Assembly: GCF_008580665.1 (NCBI RefSeq)
Contig: NZ_BKDJ01000002.1
Span: 1-64,000, forward strand
Direction of reading: 5' to 3'
From: Zafaria cholistanensis
GTDB taxonomy: Bacteria; Actinomycetota; Actinomycetes; Actinomycetales; Micrococcaceae
Length of the DNA stretch: 64,000 bases
Positions 19,823-28,112 of this stretch are shown piece by piece. Both the position numbers and the translations under genes were made by a program. Every line of letters begins with the position of its first letter. Position 1 is the stretch's first letter. The notes beneath the pieces were generated by a model. It saw nothing but the letters and a program-made list of their open reading frames with translations. It had not been told where the DNA came from and ran no database searches.

Positions 19823-19829
19823 GCCCCGG

Positions 19830-19903
19830 GGATTCCTGTAACTTAGAGGATTCCTACAAACGGGCGGGCACCCGGGACTGGCAAGATGGTTCCGGGCGCC
19901 CGC
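19830..19903 (+). terminator. Hairpin and direct repeats between fabG and the next SDR
   Basis: A near-perfect 14-bp stem (19864-19877 with 19890-19903, sequences GCGGGCACCCGGGA and TTCCGGGCGCCCGC) sits 50 bp before the second SDR gene. It has no clear T-tract, so it may be an attenuator or a partial terminator. Just before it GGATTCCT occurs twice, 18 bp apart (19830-19837, 19848-19855). Confidence 0.45.
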
Positions 19904-19953
19904 CTTGCGGCCTGTCGGCCCACCACCCCTTCGACCCCCCACAAGGAGCCTCC

Positions 19954-20700
19954 ATGTCCGAGCTCACCGGCAAATCCGCGATCGTCACCGGGTCCTCCCG
20001 CGGCATCGGCGCCGAGGTTGCCAAGATCCTCGCCGCCCAAGGTGCCGGCGTCGTCATCAACTTCCGCCAAAAGGCGCCGCGCGCCAACAAGGTGGTGGCG
20101 GACATCGAGGCCGCCGGAGGACGCGCCGTGGCCGTGGGGGCGGACCTGACCTCCACCGAAGGGGCGCAGGCCCTTGTCGGCGCCGCAGTGGAAAACTTCG
20201 GCGGCCTGGACCTGCTGGTGCTCAACGCCTCCGGCGGCATGGAGTCCGGCCTGGGCGAGGACTACGCGCTGCGCCTGAACCGCGATGCCCAGGTCAACAT
20301 GCTGGAGGCCGCTGCGGAGGCGATGCCGGCCGGGTCCCGCGTGGTCTTCGTGACCAGCCACCAGGCCCATTTCATCGACACCGTGCCCACCATGGACGCC
20401 TACGAGCCGGTGGCCCGCTCCAAGCGCGCCGGCGAACTTGCGCTGCGCGAGCGCATTCCGGCGCTGGAGGCCAAGGGCATCTCGCTGGTGGTCGTCTCCG
20501 GCGACATGATCGAAGGCACCGTGACCGCGACGCTGCTGGACCGCGCGCAGCCGGGCGCCATTGAGGCCCGCCGCGAGGCCGCCGGCAAGCTCTACACCGT
20601 CGAGGAGTTCGGCGCCGAGGTCGCACGCATGGCCACGGCCGACGTCCCCACCGGCCACACCGAGTATGTCGGCGGCGCCGGGCACTTCCTCTCCGCCTGA
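19954..20700 (+). CDS. SDR family oxidoreductase with shifted active-site tyrosine
   Basis: 248-aa short-chain dehydrogenase. The cofactor loop TGSSRGIG and the LNASGG motif are normal. In the catalytic region the expected YxxxK is not present: the sequence reads DAYEPVARSKRAGE, with Tyr seven residues before the Lys instead of four, and Val at the usual Tyr position. The serine region is FVTSHQAHF. This layout may define a subfamily with different chemistry or specificity. AAGGAG precedes the ATG. It follows fabG by 131 bp and ends just before a very strong terminator. Substrate unknown. Confidence 0.85.
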   Translation: MSELTGKSAIVTGSSRGIGAEVAKILAAQGAGVVINFRQKAPRANKVVADIEAAGGRAVAVGADLTSTEGAQALVGAAVENFGGLDLLVLNASGGMESGLGEDYALRLNRDAQVNMLEAAAEAMPAGSRVVFVTSHQAHFIDTVPTMDAYEPVARSKRAGELALRERIPALEAKGISLVVVSGDMIEGTVTATLLDRAQPGAIEARREAAGKLYTVEEFGAEVARMATADVPTGHTEYVGGAGHFLSA

Positions 20701-20718
20701 GCCGCCCCGCGGGCGCCC

Positions 20719-20766
20719 ACAAAGGGGGGTGGGGAGCAGCCGCGGCTGCTCCCCACCCCCCTTTGT
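20719..20766. terminator. Very strong bidirectional terminator (24-bp perfect stem)
   Basis: ACAAAGGGGGG at the left and CCCCCCTTTGT at the right bound a 48-nt perfect palindrome between two convergent genes. It begins 18 bp after the SDR stop and serves the VanW gene from the other side. Confidence 0.85.
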
Positions 20767-20779
20767 CAGTTCCCGGCCG

Positions 20780-20905
20780 TGAGGCGCCTGTCTTGAGGCG
20801 CCTGTCTTGAGGCGGCGCATCCGGCGGCTTCGGGGTCCGGCACCGTTACGCAGTTTCGTTCCGCAGTCTCATTGCGCCGTTTCATTGCGCCGTTTTCATT
20901 GCGCA
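20780..20905. repeat. Two short tandem repeat tracts downstream of the VanW gene
   Basis: The unit TGAGGCGCCTGTCT occurs twice plus a partial copy (20780-20813), and TCATTGCGCCGTTT occurs in about 2.6 copies (20869-20905). Both lie in the gap between the terminator and the VanW stop codon; no gene is present. Confidence 0.8.
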
Positions 20906-20934
20906 GCACCGTTGCCGGACCGGTGGTGCCGCGG

Positions 20935-22680
20935 TCAGCCGTCCTTGGGCTCCGGGCCGCAGACCACCTTGTTCCACGGGCGGTAGGTCCAGCGCAGCGT
21001 TTCCGCCGGCAGCGTCTGCGCGGCCGAGCTGCGTGAGCGCGTGACCGTGACGGTGAACCCTTTCTGGCCGCCGGACTCGGGGACGCAGTCCTCAGCCGTG
21101 TTATAGACCGTGGTGGGGTTGGTCAGGTTGTAGTGCTCCGAGGTCGTGGTCTTGACGTCCCACACCTTGGTGCCCCACAGCCGCGAGTGCACGCGTCCCT
21201 CAGCCACCCAGGCCTGGATCATGACGGCGTAGTCGGTGTTGTTCTTCCACTTCATGTCGATCTGCCCCTCCCACAGGGTGGCCTCGCGCCCGGCCGGGTA
21301 GCGGTCGAACCAGCGGCTGTGCGGCTGGTGCTCGATGTCGTCCATGCCGGCCAGGAAGCCGATGTTGAACATCTGCGTGGAGATCTGTGAGAGGCCCCCG
21401 CCCACGGCGTTGGAGGAGAACCCGTCCACCACCACGCCGGACTCGTGGAAGCCGTTCGCCGTGGTGACCGGGCCCAAGGCCTGCTGCAACGAGAACGTTT
21501 GGCCGGGCATCACGACGAGGCCGTTGAGCTTCCGGGCGCCGGCGACCAGGTTCTTGGTGCGCACCGTGTCGTAGGTGGGGTAGGGGGTGGAGAACTCCAC
21601 GACGACCTCATCCACCCCCAGTGCCTCGGCCTCCCCGGTGGTGAGATCCGGTTCGGTGGCGACACGCCGGAGGGAGACCGTGCGCCGCTCGGTGCTGGAG
21701 GCCTCCAGCACCTTGGCCGCGAGGTCCGCGGTGTCGGTCCCGGTGCCGTTTTCGGAGGCAACGACCGTTGGCCTGCCGCCGCTGAGCACGATCCGGGCGT
21801 CCTTCGCTGTGGAGCCCATGGCGGGATTGGCCTCCACAAGCGCCGCCGCAAGGCCCTTGTTGTCCAGGACCATCGACACCTTGCCCCCGGCCGCCTTGAA
21901 GGAGGCGTTCGCGGCCAGGACGGCCGGGGACAGCTCGGCGGACAGGCTGTCCGCGGTCACGGTGATGCCGCCGGCGACCAGCGGCTCGGCCTGACCGGAG
22001 GCGGCGTCCTCGAACGCCGCAGCCGGCACCAGGGGGGCCGTTTCCCCGACCGGCAGCGCCACCGGCCCGGTGGCGCCAAACCAGCCGGCGGCAATCGCGT
22101 CCGCCGCGGCCTCCGGGTCGATGTCCACCCCGGGCACCGGCGCGGTGAGCACCGGCTCGGTGCCGCGGAACTCCAGCGACCCTTCCGCCGGGTCCTTCTC
22201 CAGCTTGGGCACCACCGCCGCCACGGCGGCATCCAGCTTCGCCCGATCCACGGTGAGCACCGGAGGGGCTTCGCCGCCTCCGGCCAGCCGCGTCCACAGC
22301 ATGGCAGGGTCCAGCGTGTATCCGGCCAACCCCTCCACGGTGGCCGGGACGTCCAGGCCCAGTCCCGCCGCGGCGGGATCGACCGTCCTGGCCTTCCCCC
22401 CGGCCTGGACCTTGAAGGCCGCCGAGGCAACCGGGCCCAGGCCCTCGGCCAGGCGCGCTCCGGCCTCGTCCGCTCCCAGGCCCCCAATGTCCACGCCGTG
22501 CACGGTGGTGCCTTCCGCGACCGAGCCGGAGAGCAGGGCCGCGCCTCCGGCGTATGCGCCGGCCGCCACCGCGGCGCCGGCGATCAGCCCCGCCGCCATC
22601 CGCCGCCTGCGCGGCTTTCCTGCTCCAACCGTTTCAGGCTTTTCGACCACTTGTTCGTTCCGTTTCCGTTGTTCCTGCAC
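20935..22680 (-). CDS. VanW family protein, membrane anchored
   Basis: 581-aa protein of the VanW family, linked to cell-wall functions of uncertain chemistry. A basic stretch KPRRRR near residue 22 precedes one membrane helix (MAAGLIAGAAVAAGAYAGGAALL), so most of the protein is outside. Residues 60-330 hold repeated beta-rich PG-binding-like (YoaR) units. The VanW domain begins near residue 370 (EFSTPYPTYDTVRTKNLVAGARKLNGLVVMPGQTFS) and includes GGGLSQISTQMFNIGFLAG and the Arg-rich HQPHSRWFDRYPAGREATLW. GTG start without clear Shine-Dalgarno. The gene stands alone. Confidence 0.88.
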   Translation of the reverse strand: MQEQRKRNEQVVEKPETVGAGKPRRRRMAAGLIAGAAVAAGAYAGGAALLSGSVAEGTTVHGVDIGGLGADEAGARLAEGLGPVASAAFKVQAGGKARTVDPAAAGLGLDVPATVEGLAGYTLDPAMLWTRLAGGGEAPPVLTVDRAKLDAAVAAVVPKLEKDPAEGSLEFRGTEPVLTAPVPGVDIDPEAAADAIAAGWFGATGPVALPVGETAPLVPAAAFEDAASGQAEPLVAGGITVTADSLSAELSPAVLAANASFKAAGGKVSMVLDNKGLAAALVEANPAMGSTAKDARIVLSGGRPTVVASENGTGTDTADLAAKVLEASSTERRTVSLRRVATEPDLTTGEAEALGVDEVVVEFSTPYPTYDTVRTKNLVAGARKLNGLVVMPGQTFSLQQALGPVTTANGFHESGVVVDGFSSNAVGGGLSQISTQMFNIGFLAGMDDIEHQPHSRWFDRYPAGREATLWEGQIDMKWKNNTDYAVMIQAWVAEGRVHSRLWGTKVWDVKTTTSEHYNLTNPTTVYNTAEDCVPESGGQKGFTVTVTRSRSSAAQTLPAETLRWTYRPWNKVVCGPEPKDG

Positions 22681-22750
22681 GGTTTGTCACGGCACTGCGC
22701 GTGCGCGGGTGACGTGCGCGAATGAAAGGCTGCCTGCGCCTGGGCACGCT

Positions 22751-22774
22751 GCCTGTGTGCCTGTGTGCCTGTGT
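22751..22774. repeat. GCCTGTGT x3 microsatellite-like tract
   Basis: Three exact copies of an 8-bp unit lie in the gap between serB and the VanW gene (22681-22895), flanked by TGGGCACG on both sides. GC-rich palindromes at 22855-22885 follow, which may terminate serB. No gene is seen. Confidence 0.75.
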
Positions 22775-22895
22775 GCCTCTGGGCACGGGGCGCGCCGCGC
22801 AGGCTGCCGGCGCAAGTGGAAAGCCCGGCCCCCGCCCCTGGCAGCGGGCAGGGGACCGCCGGCGGTCCGCCGGCTGTTGCCCGGACGTGAGGCTT

Positions 22896-23789
22896 CTACA
22901 GGCCCAACAGGTCCCCGATAATGTCCAGCCGCGGCATGTCGATCGCGGCGTCGGCCTGCGTGCGCAGCGCCGGCTTCGCGTTGAACGCCACGCCCAGGCC
23001 GGCGGCCCGGACCATGTCCAGGTCGTTTGCGCCGTCTCCGGCGGCGATGGTGTGTTCCAGGGGGATGCCCAGCCCGGCGGCCCACTGGCGCAGGAAGTCC
23101 TCCTTGGCTGCGCGGTCCACGACCGCCCCGTTGACCCGCCCGGTCAACACCCCGTCCTCGATGCCCAGGTCGTTGGCGCGGGCGAAGTCCAGGCCCAGCT
23201 CCGCGGCAAGCGGGTCAAGCACCTGGCGGAACCCTCCCGAGACGACGCCCACGTGGTGGCCCGCCGCGTGGAAGGCCGCAACCAGTTCGCGGGCACCCTC
23301 GGAGAGTTCGACGGCGGCGCGCACCTGGTCGATCACTCCCGCGTGCAGGCCGGCCAGGGTGGCCACGCGGGCGTGGAGCGACTGGGCGAAATCCAGTTCC
23401 CCGCGCATCGCGGCCTCGGTGACGGCGGCGACCTCCTCCTCCTTGCCCGCGTGGGCGGCCAGCAGTTCGATCACCTCCTGCTTGATGAGCGTGGAGTCGA
23501 CGTCCATGACCAGCAGCAGCTTCGGGGCGGCGGCGAGGGCCGCGGGCACGACGGCGGCGCCGGCGCCGGAGCCGCCCTCGATGCCTTCCACGGCGTCGGA
23601 GACCGCCGCGCGCAGGGCCGCCACGTCGTCCCCGGCCACGGCCACGCGCGCACCAACCCGGCCGGGCCGGCTGAATTCTTCGGTGCCGAGGACCGTGAAG
23701 CCGGCGGCGGCGATTGCATCATCCAACCCCTCGGGCGCGGCGGGGTCGGCGGCAGGGCGGTAGTGGACGACGTAGGCGGAGGTCTGCAT
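22896..23789 (-). CDS. serB: Phosphoserine phosphatase SerB
   Basis: HAD-superfamily enzyme for the last step of serine synthesis, hydrolysing O-phosphoserine. 297 aa. An N-terminal domain of about 80 residues precedes the HAD core, with the nucleophile motif LLLVMDVDSTLIKQEVIELLA near residue 92, the motif II Ser region VGVVSGGFRQVLDPLA, and motif III/IV IAAGDGANDLDMVRAAGLGVAFNAKP. The ATG (MQTSAYVVHYRP) is the only one that leaves a family-sized protein; GGGGAG lies upstream. Divergent from the ABC gene at 23914. Confidence 0.94.
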   Translation of the reverse strand: MQTSAYVVHYRPAADPAAPEGLDDAIAAAGFTVLGTEEFSRPGRVGARVAVAGDDVAALRAAVSDAVEGIEGGSGAGAAVVPAALAAAPKLLLVMDVDSTLIKQEVIELLAAHAGKEEEVAAVTEAAMRGELDFAQSLHARVATLAGLHAGVIDQVRAAVELSEGARELVAAFHAAGHHVGVVSGGFRQVLDPLAAELGLDFARANDLGIEDGVLTGRVNGAVVDRAAKEDFLRQWAAGLGIPLEHTIAAGDGANDLDMVRAAGLGVAFNAKPALRTQADAAIDMPRLDIIGDLLGL

Positions 23790-23900
23790 GCCTGCAATTC
23801 TCCCCGTTGGGGGCACCGCCGCGCCAATCCGTGCCCGGCGGCGTCCCGGCGCGGCGGCGCTCCGGGGCGTCCCGGTTCGCCGTTGGAGGGGACGCTGACC

Positions 23901-23906
23901 TAGTGT
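23901..23906 (+). promoter_or_regulatory. -10 box, leaderless start of ABC gene at 23914
   Basis: TAGTGT ends 7 nt before the ATG and no Shine-Dalgarno is present, so transcription should begin at the A of the start codon. The -35 is weak. Confidence 0.5.
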
Positions 23907-23913
23907 TCTCCGT

Positions 23914-24705
23914 ATGAATGAAGTGCTGGATTTCGCCGGCGTCAACGTGGTCCGCGGGCGCAAACGGCTCCTGAAGGACATCGACTGGCAGGTCAGGGAG
24001 GGGGAGCGCTGGGTGGTGCTCGGCCCCAACGGCGCGGGCAAGACCACCTTGCTGCAGATCGCCGCGTCCCGGATGCACCCCACCTCCGGCCGCGCCGGGA
24101 TCCTCGGGGAGCTCATGGGCGCCGTGGACGTGTTCGAGCTGCGCCCGCGGATTGGCCTGTCCTCCGCGGCCCTGGCCACCCACATTCCGGAGCATGAGAC
24201 GGTGCTCGACGTCGTTGTCACCGCCTCCTACGGGACTACCGGCCGCTGGCGCGAGCAGTACGAGCGCATGGACCAGCGCCGCGCCTTCGGCCTGCTCCAC
24301 GAATGGGGCATGTCCACCATGATCAACCGCCCGTTCGCCTCGCTGAGCGAGGGGGAGCGCAAGCGCGTGCAGATCGCCCGCGCCCTGATGACCGACCCGG
24401 AGCTGCTGCTGCTGGACGAGCCGGGTGCCGGGCTGGACCTGGCCGGGCGCGAGGACCTGGTCCGGCGCCTGTCCGAACTCGCCGCCGATCCCGAGGCCCC
24501 CGCCGTCGTGCTGGTCACCCACCACCTGGAGGAGGTCCCGCCGGGCTTCACCCACGCACTGCTGCTGCGCGAGGGCGCCGTGGTTGCCGCCGGACCGATC
24601 GGCTCGACGCTCACCGAGGCCAACCTCGGGGCGACCTTCGGCACCCCGCTGGAGGTCACCGAGCGCGAGGGGCGCTACACCGCCGTCGCCCGCCGCACCG
24701 CCTAG
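23914..24705 (+). CDS. ABC transporter ATP-binding protein
   Basis: 263-aa single-domain ABC ATPase. Walker A is GPNGAGKTT near residue 38, the signature is SLSEGERKRVQIARAL, Walker B is LLLLDEPGAGLDLAGRE and the switch is LVTHHLEEVPPGF. The LSEGE signature and the ELRPRIGLSSAALATHIPEHETVLDVV segment resemble the ModF/YlmA group, whose members are often not paired with a membrane permease. Here the next gene, 17 bp on, encodes a TauE/SafE membrane protein and no ABC permease, so its partner is unknown. Probably leaderless. Confidence 0.88.
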   Translation: MNEVLDFAGVNVVRGRKRLLKDIDWQVREGERWVVLGPNGAGKTTLLQIAASRMHPTSGRAGILGELMGAVDVFELRPRIGLSSAALATHIPEHETVLDVVVTASYGTTGRWREQYERMDQRRAFGLLHEWGMSTMINRPFASLSEGERKRVQIARALMTDPELLLLDEPGAGLDLAGREDLVRRLSELAADPEAPAVVLVTHHLEEVPPGFTHALLLREGAVVAAGPIGSTLTEANLGATFGTPLEVTEREGRYTAVARRTA

Positions 24706-24722
24706 CCGCGGATCTTCGGCGC

Positions 24723-25520
24723 GTGGACTTCTGGCGCGAAGCGCTCATCCTGCTCGGCGGCCTGTGGGCCGGAACGATCAACACCATCGTCGGTTCCGGC
24801 ACGCTGGTGACGTTCCCGATCCTGGTCGCACTGGGCTACAACCCGGTCAATGCGGTGATCTCCAACGCGATGGGCCTGGTGGCGGGGGGATTCTCCGGCG
24901 CCTGGGGCTACCGCCGCGAGATCGCCACCATGAAGCGCACGCTGCTGCGCCTGCTGCCGCTGTCCCTGCTGGGCGGGCTGGCGGGCGCGTGGCTGCTGCT
25001 GCACCTGCCCGAATCGGTCTTCGCCGTCGTTGCGCCGGTGCTGATTGCCCTGGCGGTGCTGCTGGTGATCTTCCAGCCGCGGCTGTCCGCATGGGTGAAA
25101 CGGCGCCAGGAGGCCGGACACGTCTCCCCGGAGACCGTGGACTCCCGTCCGATCAGCCCGGTGCTCTACGTCCTGGTGTTCCTCACCGGGGTGTACGGCG
25201 GCTACTTCACGGCCGCGCAGGGCGTGATCCTGATGGCGGTCTTCGGGGTCTTCCTGCACGGGACGCTGCAGCAGTCGAACGCGATCAAGGTGATCCTCAC
25301 CCTGGCCGTGAACCTGGTGGCCGCCGTGTCCTACCTGCTGTTCGCCTTCGAACGCATCGACTGGGCCGTGGTGGTGCTCATCGCCGCCGGTTCGCTGGTG
25401 GGCGGGTTCGTTGGCGCGAAGGTGGGGCGCAGGCTCTCTCCGGGCTGGCTGCGCGCCGTCATCGTGGGGTTGGGCCTGGTGGCGCTGGTGAACATGGCCG
25501 GGCGACTGGTGGCCGGCTGA
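24723..25520 (+). CDS. TauE/SafE family membrane exporter
   Basis: 265-aa membrane protein with about eight hydrophobic segments in two repeats, the layout of the TauE/SafE (DUF81) family implicated in export of sulfite or organosulfonates. Repeat one begins [42 protein letters not shown] and repeat two [26 protein letters not shown], with the paired Gly-rich motifs of the family. The GTG start is 17 bp after the ABC gene, and the stop overlaps the next ATG by 1 bp. Substrate cannot be deduced. Confidence 0.88.
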   Translation: MDFWREALILLGGLWAGTINTIVGSGTLVTFPILVALGYNPVNAVISNAMGLVAGGFSGAWGYRREIATMKRTLLRLLPLSLLGGLAGAWLLLHLPESVFAVVAPVLIALAVLLVIFQPRLSAWVKRRQEAGHVSPETVDSRPISPVLYVLVFLTGVYGGYFTAAQGVILMAVFGVFLHGTLQQSNAIKVILTLAVNLVAAVSYLLFAFERIDWAVVVLIAAGSLVGGFVGAKVGRRLSPGWLRAVIVGLGLVALVNMAGRLVAG

Positions 25521-26326
25521 TGCCCGTTATCCGCCTGGAAAGCTCCGCCGACCCGCGCGTCGCCGACTACGTCGCCCTTTCCGACGCGGCCCTGCGCCAG
25601 CGCACCGACCCTGTCCGCGGCCTCTACATCGCCGAAAGCTCCAAGGTGCTGCGCCGGGCACTGGCCGCCGGGCACGTCCCGCGCTCCTTCTTCCTGGCCG
25701 AAAAGTGGCTGGACGGGCTGGCCGACGTCCTGGACGCCCACCCGGACGTGCCCGCGTTCGTGGGCAGCCCCGGCGTGCTGGAGGAGATCACCGGGTTCCA
25801 CCTGCACCGCGGGGCGCTGGCCGCCATGAACCGGCCCGAGCCCCGCGACCCGGCCGCGCTGCTGGCCGGTGCCCGGCGCGTCGCGATACTGGAGGACATC
25901 GTCGACCACACCAACCTGGGTGCGATCTTCCGCTCCGCCGCCGGGCTGGGGTTCGACGCCGTGCTGGTAACCCCGCGCAGCGCCGACCCTCTCTACCGGC
26001 GCTCCATCCGGGTGAGCATGGGCACCGTGTTCCAGGTCCCCTGGGCGCGGCTGGACGCCTGGCCGGAGGGCCTGGGACTGCTGCGCGGGCACGGGTTCGT
26101 GGTCGCCGCCATGGAACTGACCGAGGACGCGGTCCCCATCGACGTGCTGGCCGCCGAAAACCCGCCCCGGCTTGCACTGGTGCTCGGGACCGAGGGGGCC
26201 GGGGTCTCGCCCGCGGCCCTGGCCGGGGCGGACCGGACGGTGCTGGTGCCGATGCGGCCCGGCGTCGATTCGCTCAACGTCGCGGCCGCCTCCGCGGTCG
26301 CCTTCTGGGAGTTGCGCGCCCGCTAG
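25520..26326 (+). CDS. SpoU/TrmH family RNA 2'-O-methyltransferase
   Basis: 268-aa SPOUT-class methyltransferase acting on tRNA or rRNA ribose. The N-terminal substrate-binding domain has [15 protein letters not shown]. The knotted catalytic domain has motif 1 [28 protein letters not shown], motif 2 [17 protein letters not shown] and motif 3 [22 protein letters not shown], all three intact, including the catalytic Arg/Asn positions. The ATG overlaps the TauE gene stop by 1 bp. The exact RNA target cannot be given. Confidence 0.93.
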   Translation: MPVIRLESSADPRVADYVALSDAALRQRTDPVRGLYIAESSKVLRRALAAGHVPRSFFLAEKWLDGLADVLDAHPDVPAFVGSPGVLEEITGFHLHRGALAAMNRPEPRDPAALLAGARRVAILEDIVDHTNLGAIFRSAAGLGFDAVLVTPRSADPLYRRSIRVSMGTVFQVPWARLDAWPEGLGLLRGHGFVVAAMELTEDAVPIDVLAAENPPRLALVLGTEGAGVSPAALAGADRTVLVPMRPGVDSLNVAAASAVAFWELRAR

Positions 26327-26415
26327 CCCCTGCCGAGCCCCCCGCGCCCGGTCCGCGGGCTTGCCCGGGCCCGGGCAGCGGCGGGGGAAGGCGTGTACGG
26401 GTTGGCGTGTCCGGG

Positions 26416-26444
26416 TTGGGCCGGCAGGGCCCGTGGGATATAGT
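26416..26444 (+). promoter_or_regulatory. rpmE2 promoter
   Basis: TTGGGC (26416-26421), 17-bp spacer, TATAGT (26439-26444). Transcription would begin near 26451, exactly where the first leader hairpin starts. A 14-bp near-duplication (GGCGTGTACGGGTT then GGCGTGTCCGGGTT) supplies the -35 region. The preceding gap (26327-26415) holds a 16-bp GC palindrome TGCCCGGGCCCGGGCA and no gene. Confidence 0.6.
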
Positions 26445-26450
26445 GGATAG

Positions 26451-26501
26451 TCGGCCCGGACTGGGCCGATCATCCATTGGCCCCTGGCAAAATCCAGGGG
26501 C
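26451..26501 (+). promoter_or_regulatory. Two-hairpin leader of rpmE2
   Basis: TCGGCCC-GGACT-GGGCCGA (26451-26469, 7-bp stem) and GCCCCTGG-CAAAAT-CCAGGGGC (26480-26501, 8-bp stem) are both perfect and lie between the predicted start of transcription and the AAAGG ribosome site. It may be a binding site for autoregulation by L31 or a stabilising 5' structure; this is inference. Confidence 0.5.
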
Positions 26502-26520
26502 GCGAACAAAGGTTTTACGC

Positions 26521-26775
26521 ATGAAGGCTGACATCCACCCGCAGTACGCCCCGATCGTTTTCAACGACCTGGCTTCCGGCGAGAAGTTCCTGACCCGCTC
26601 CACCGCGACCTCCAACAAGACCATCGAGTGGGAGGACGGCAACACCTACCCGGTCATCGACGTCGAAATCTCCGCCGCTTCCCACCCGTTCTACACGGGC
26701 AAGCAGCGCATCATGGACTCCGCCGGCCGCGTGGAGCGCTTCAACGCCCGCTTCAAGAACTTCGGCAAGAAGTAA
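26521..26775 (+). CDS. rpmE2: 50S ribosomal protein L31, type B (zinc-free)
   Basis: 84-aa ribosomal protein L31 of the type B class. It starts [20 protein letters not shown] and has [31 protein letters not shown], lacking the CxxC zinc pairs of type A. Type B copies commonly replace the zinc form under zinc limitation under Zur control; here no Zur-like AT-rich palindrome is seen and the promoter looks constitutive, so it may be the main L31. AAAGG lies 8 nt before the ATG. Two hairpin terminators follow. Confidence 0.96.
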   Translation: MKADIHPQYAPIVFNDLASGEKFLTRSTATSNKTIEWEDGNTYPVIDVEISAASHPFYTGKQRIMDSAGRVERFNARFKNFGKK

Positions 26776-26794
26776 GTCTTCACGCCCACGCAGC

Positions 26795-26820
26795 GAAGGG
26801 ACCCCCTTGGGGGTCCCTTC
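26795..26820 (+). terminator. rpmE2 terminator
   Basis: 11-bp perfect stem GAAGGGACCCC/GGGGTCCCTTC with a CTTG loop, 20 bp after the stop, followed by CTCGTTT. A second hairpin (26824-26833 with 26849-26858, GTTTCCGGGA/TCCCGGAAAC) follows at once. Confidence 0.8.
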
Positions 26821-26872
26821 CTCGTTTCCGGGACAGCGGCCCACCGGGTCCCGGAAACGTAAAACTGATCCC

Positions 26873-26878
26873 TAAAAT
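26873..26878 (+). promoter_or_regulatory. -10 box of the lipoate ligase gene (leaderless)
   Basis: TAAAAT (5 of 6 to consensus) ends 7 nt before the ATG at 26886. This makes that ATG the likelier start than the one at 26877, which lies inside the hexamer. Confidence 0.5.
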
Positions 26879-26885
26879 GGTTGGC

Positions 26886-27965
26886 ATGCCGAACAACCTG
26901 CCTCCCTCCGGCCCCGGCCTCCACGGCGAATACAAGGTCCCCGGCGGAAAGCTTGTGGTCGCGGACCTGGTGGCCCGGGAGGGGCGGATCCTGTCGGCCA
27001 GCATCAACGGGGATTTCTTCCTCGAACCCGACGAAGTCCTGGCCGACATCAATGCGGCCCTGGCGGGGCTGCCCGCCGACACCTCACACGCGGCCCTGCG
27101 CGACGCCGTCGCCGCCGCCGTGCCCGCCGGCGCGGTGATGTTCGGGTTCGACGCCGCGGCGGTGGCCCTCGCGGTCCGCCGCGCGCTGGGATACGCCACC
27201 ACCTGGACCGACCACGACTGGGAGATCCTGCCCCCGGAACCGCTGCCCATCGCCGAGCAGGTGGCCCTCGACGAGGTCCTGACCCGCGAGGTCGCCGCCG
27301 GCAGCCGCAACCCGACGCTGCGGCTGTGGGAATGGCGGGAGCGTTCCGTGGTCATCGGCAGCTTCCAGTCGCTGCGCAACGAGGTGGACCCGTTCGGGGC
27401 CGACCGGCACGGCGTCACGGTGGTGCGCCGCATCAGTGGGGGCGGGGCCATGTTCATGGAGCCGGGCAACGCCATTACCTACTCCCTGTACCTGCCGGCC
27501 TCGCTGGTGGACGGGATGGGCTTCGCCGACTCGTACCCGTTCCTGGACGACTGGGTCATCGAGGCCCTGGCGGGGGTCGGCGTCGAGGCTTTCTACAAGC
27601 CGCTGAACGACATCGCCACCCCGGCAGGGAAGATCGGCGGCGCCGCCCAAAAGCGCCTGGCCGGCGGCCTGCTGCACCACGTCACCATGAGCTACGACAT
27701 TGACGCGGACAAGATGGCCGAGGTCCTGCGCATCAGCCGCGAAAAGCTCTCCGACAAGGGAGTATCAAGTGCCCGGAAGCGGGTGGACCCGCTCCGGCGG
27801 CAGACGGGCCTGGGCCGCACCCAAATCATCGAGCACATGATGTCCACGTTCGCCGCCCGCTACGGGGCCCGCCGGACCCGGCTGGGCGAAGGGTCCCTTG
27901 CCGCCGCCCGGGAACTGGCCCAAGCCAAGTTCCGCAGCCGGGAGTGGACCGCCCGGGTCCCCTAG
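26886..27965 (+). CDS. lplA: Lipoate-protein ligase family protein with N-terminal accessory domain
   Basis: 359-aa lipoate/octanoate ligase-like protein. The catalytic BPL_LplA domain runs from about residue 115: EQVALDEVLTREV, LRLWEWRERSVVIGSFQS, VVRRISGGGAMFMEPGNAITYSLYL and the lysine loop KIGGAAQKRLAGGLLHHVTMSYDID. Before it, residues 15-105 (GEYKVPGGKLVVADLVAREGRILSASINGDFFLEPDEVL) resemble the accessory domain that lies C-terminal in E. coli LplA and is a separate subunit (LplB) in archaea. Here it is N-terminal. It may attach lipoate to the E2 and GcvH proteins. Leaderless start at 26886 chosen over 26877. Confidence 0.85.
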   Translation: MPNNLPPSGPGLHGEYKVPGGKLVVADLVAREGRILSASINGDFFLEPDEVLADINAALAGLPADTSHAALRDAVAAAVPAGAVMFGFDAAAVALAVRRALGYATTWTDHDWEILPPEPLPIAEQVALDEVLTREVAAGSRNPTLRLWEWRERSVVIGSFQSLRNEVDPFGADRHGVTVVRRISGGGAMFMEPGNAITYSLYLPASLVDGMGFADSYPFLDDWVIEALAGVGVEAFYKPLNDIATPAGKIGGAAQKRLAGGLLHHVTMSYDIDADKMAEVLRISREKLSDKGVSSARKRVDPLRRQTGLGRTQIIEHMMSTFAARYGARRTRLGEGSLAAARELAQAKFRSREWTARVP

Positions 27966-27969
27966 GCCC

Positions 27970-28112
27970 GGGTGCCCCAGCCGCGGGTGCCCCAGCCGCG
28001 GCTCTCCCCGGCGCGTGACCAGCGCCCGCTGCCGGGGGCAGGCCAGGGCCGAAAATCGGCGGGGACGCGGGGTCCTAGCCTTCAGTCCAAGCCTTCAGCC
28101 CTGGCCTTCAAT
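27970..28112. repeat. Tandem repeats between lplA and pepN
   Basis: GGGTGCCCCAGCCGC occurs twice in exact tandem (27970-27999) right after the lplA stop. Three degenerate copies of a 13-bp unit with GCCTTCA (28077-28112) run into the end of pepN. No gene lies in 27966-28107. Confidence 0.8.

Noticed and set aside
26327-26520. Zur operator before rpmE2
   Set aside because: Type B L31 genes are often Zur controlled, but no AT-rich palindrome of the Zur type is visible; the palindromes here are GC hairpins.
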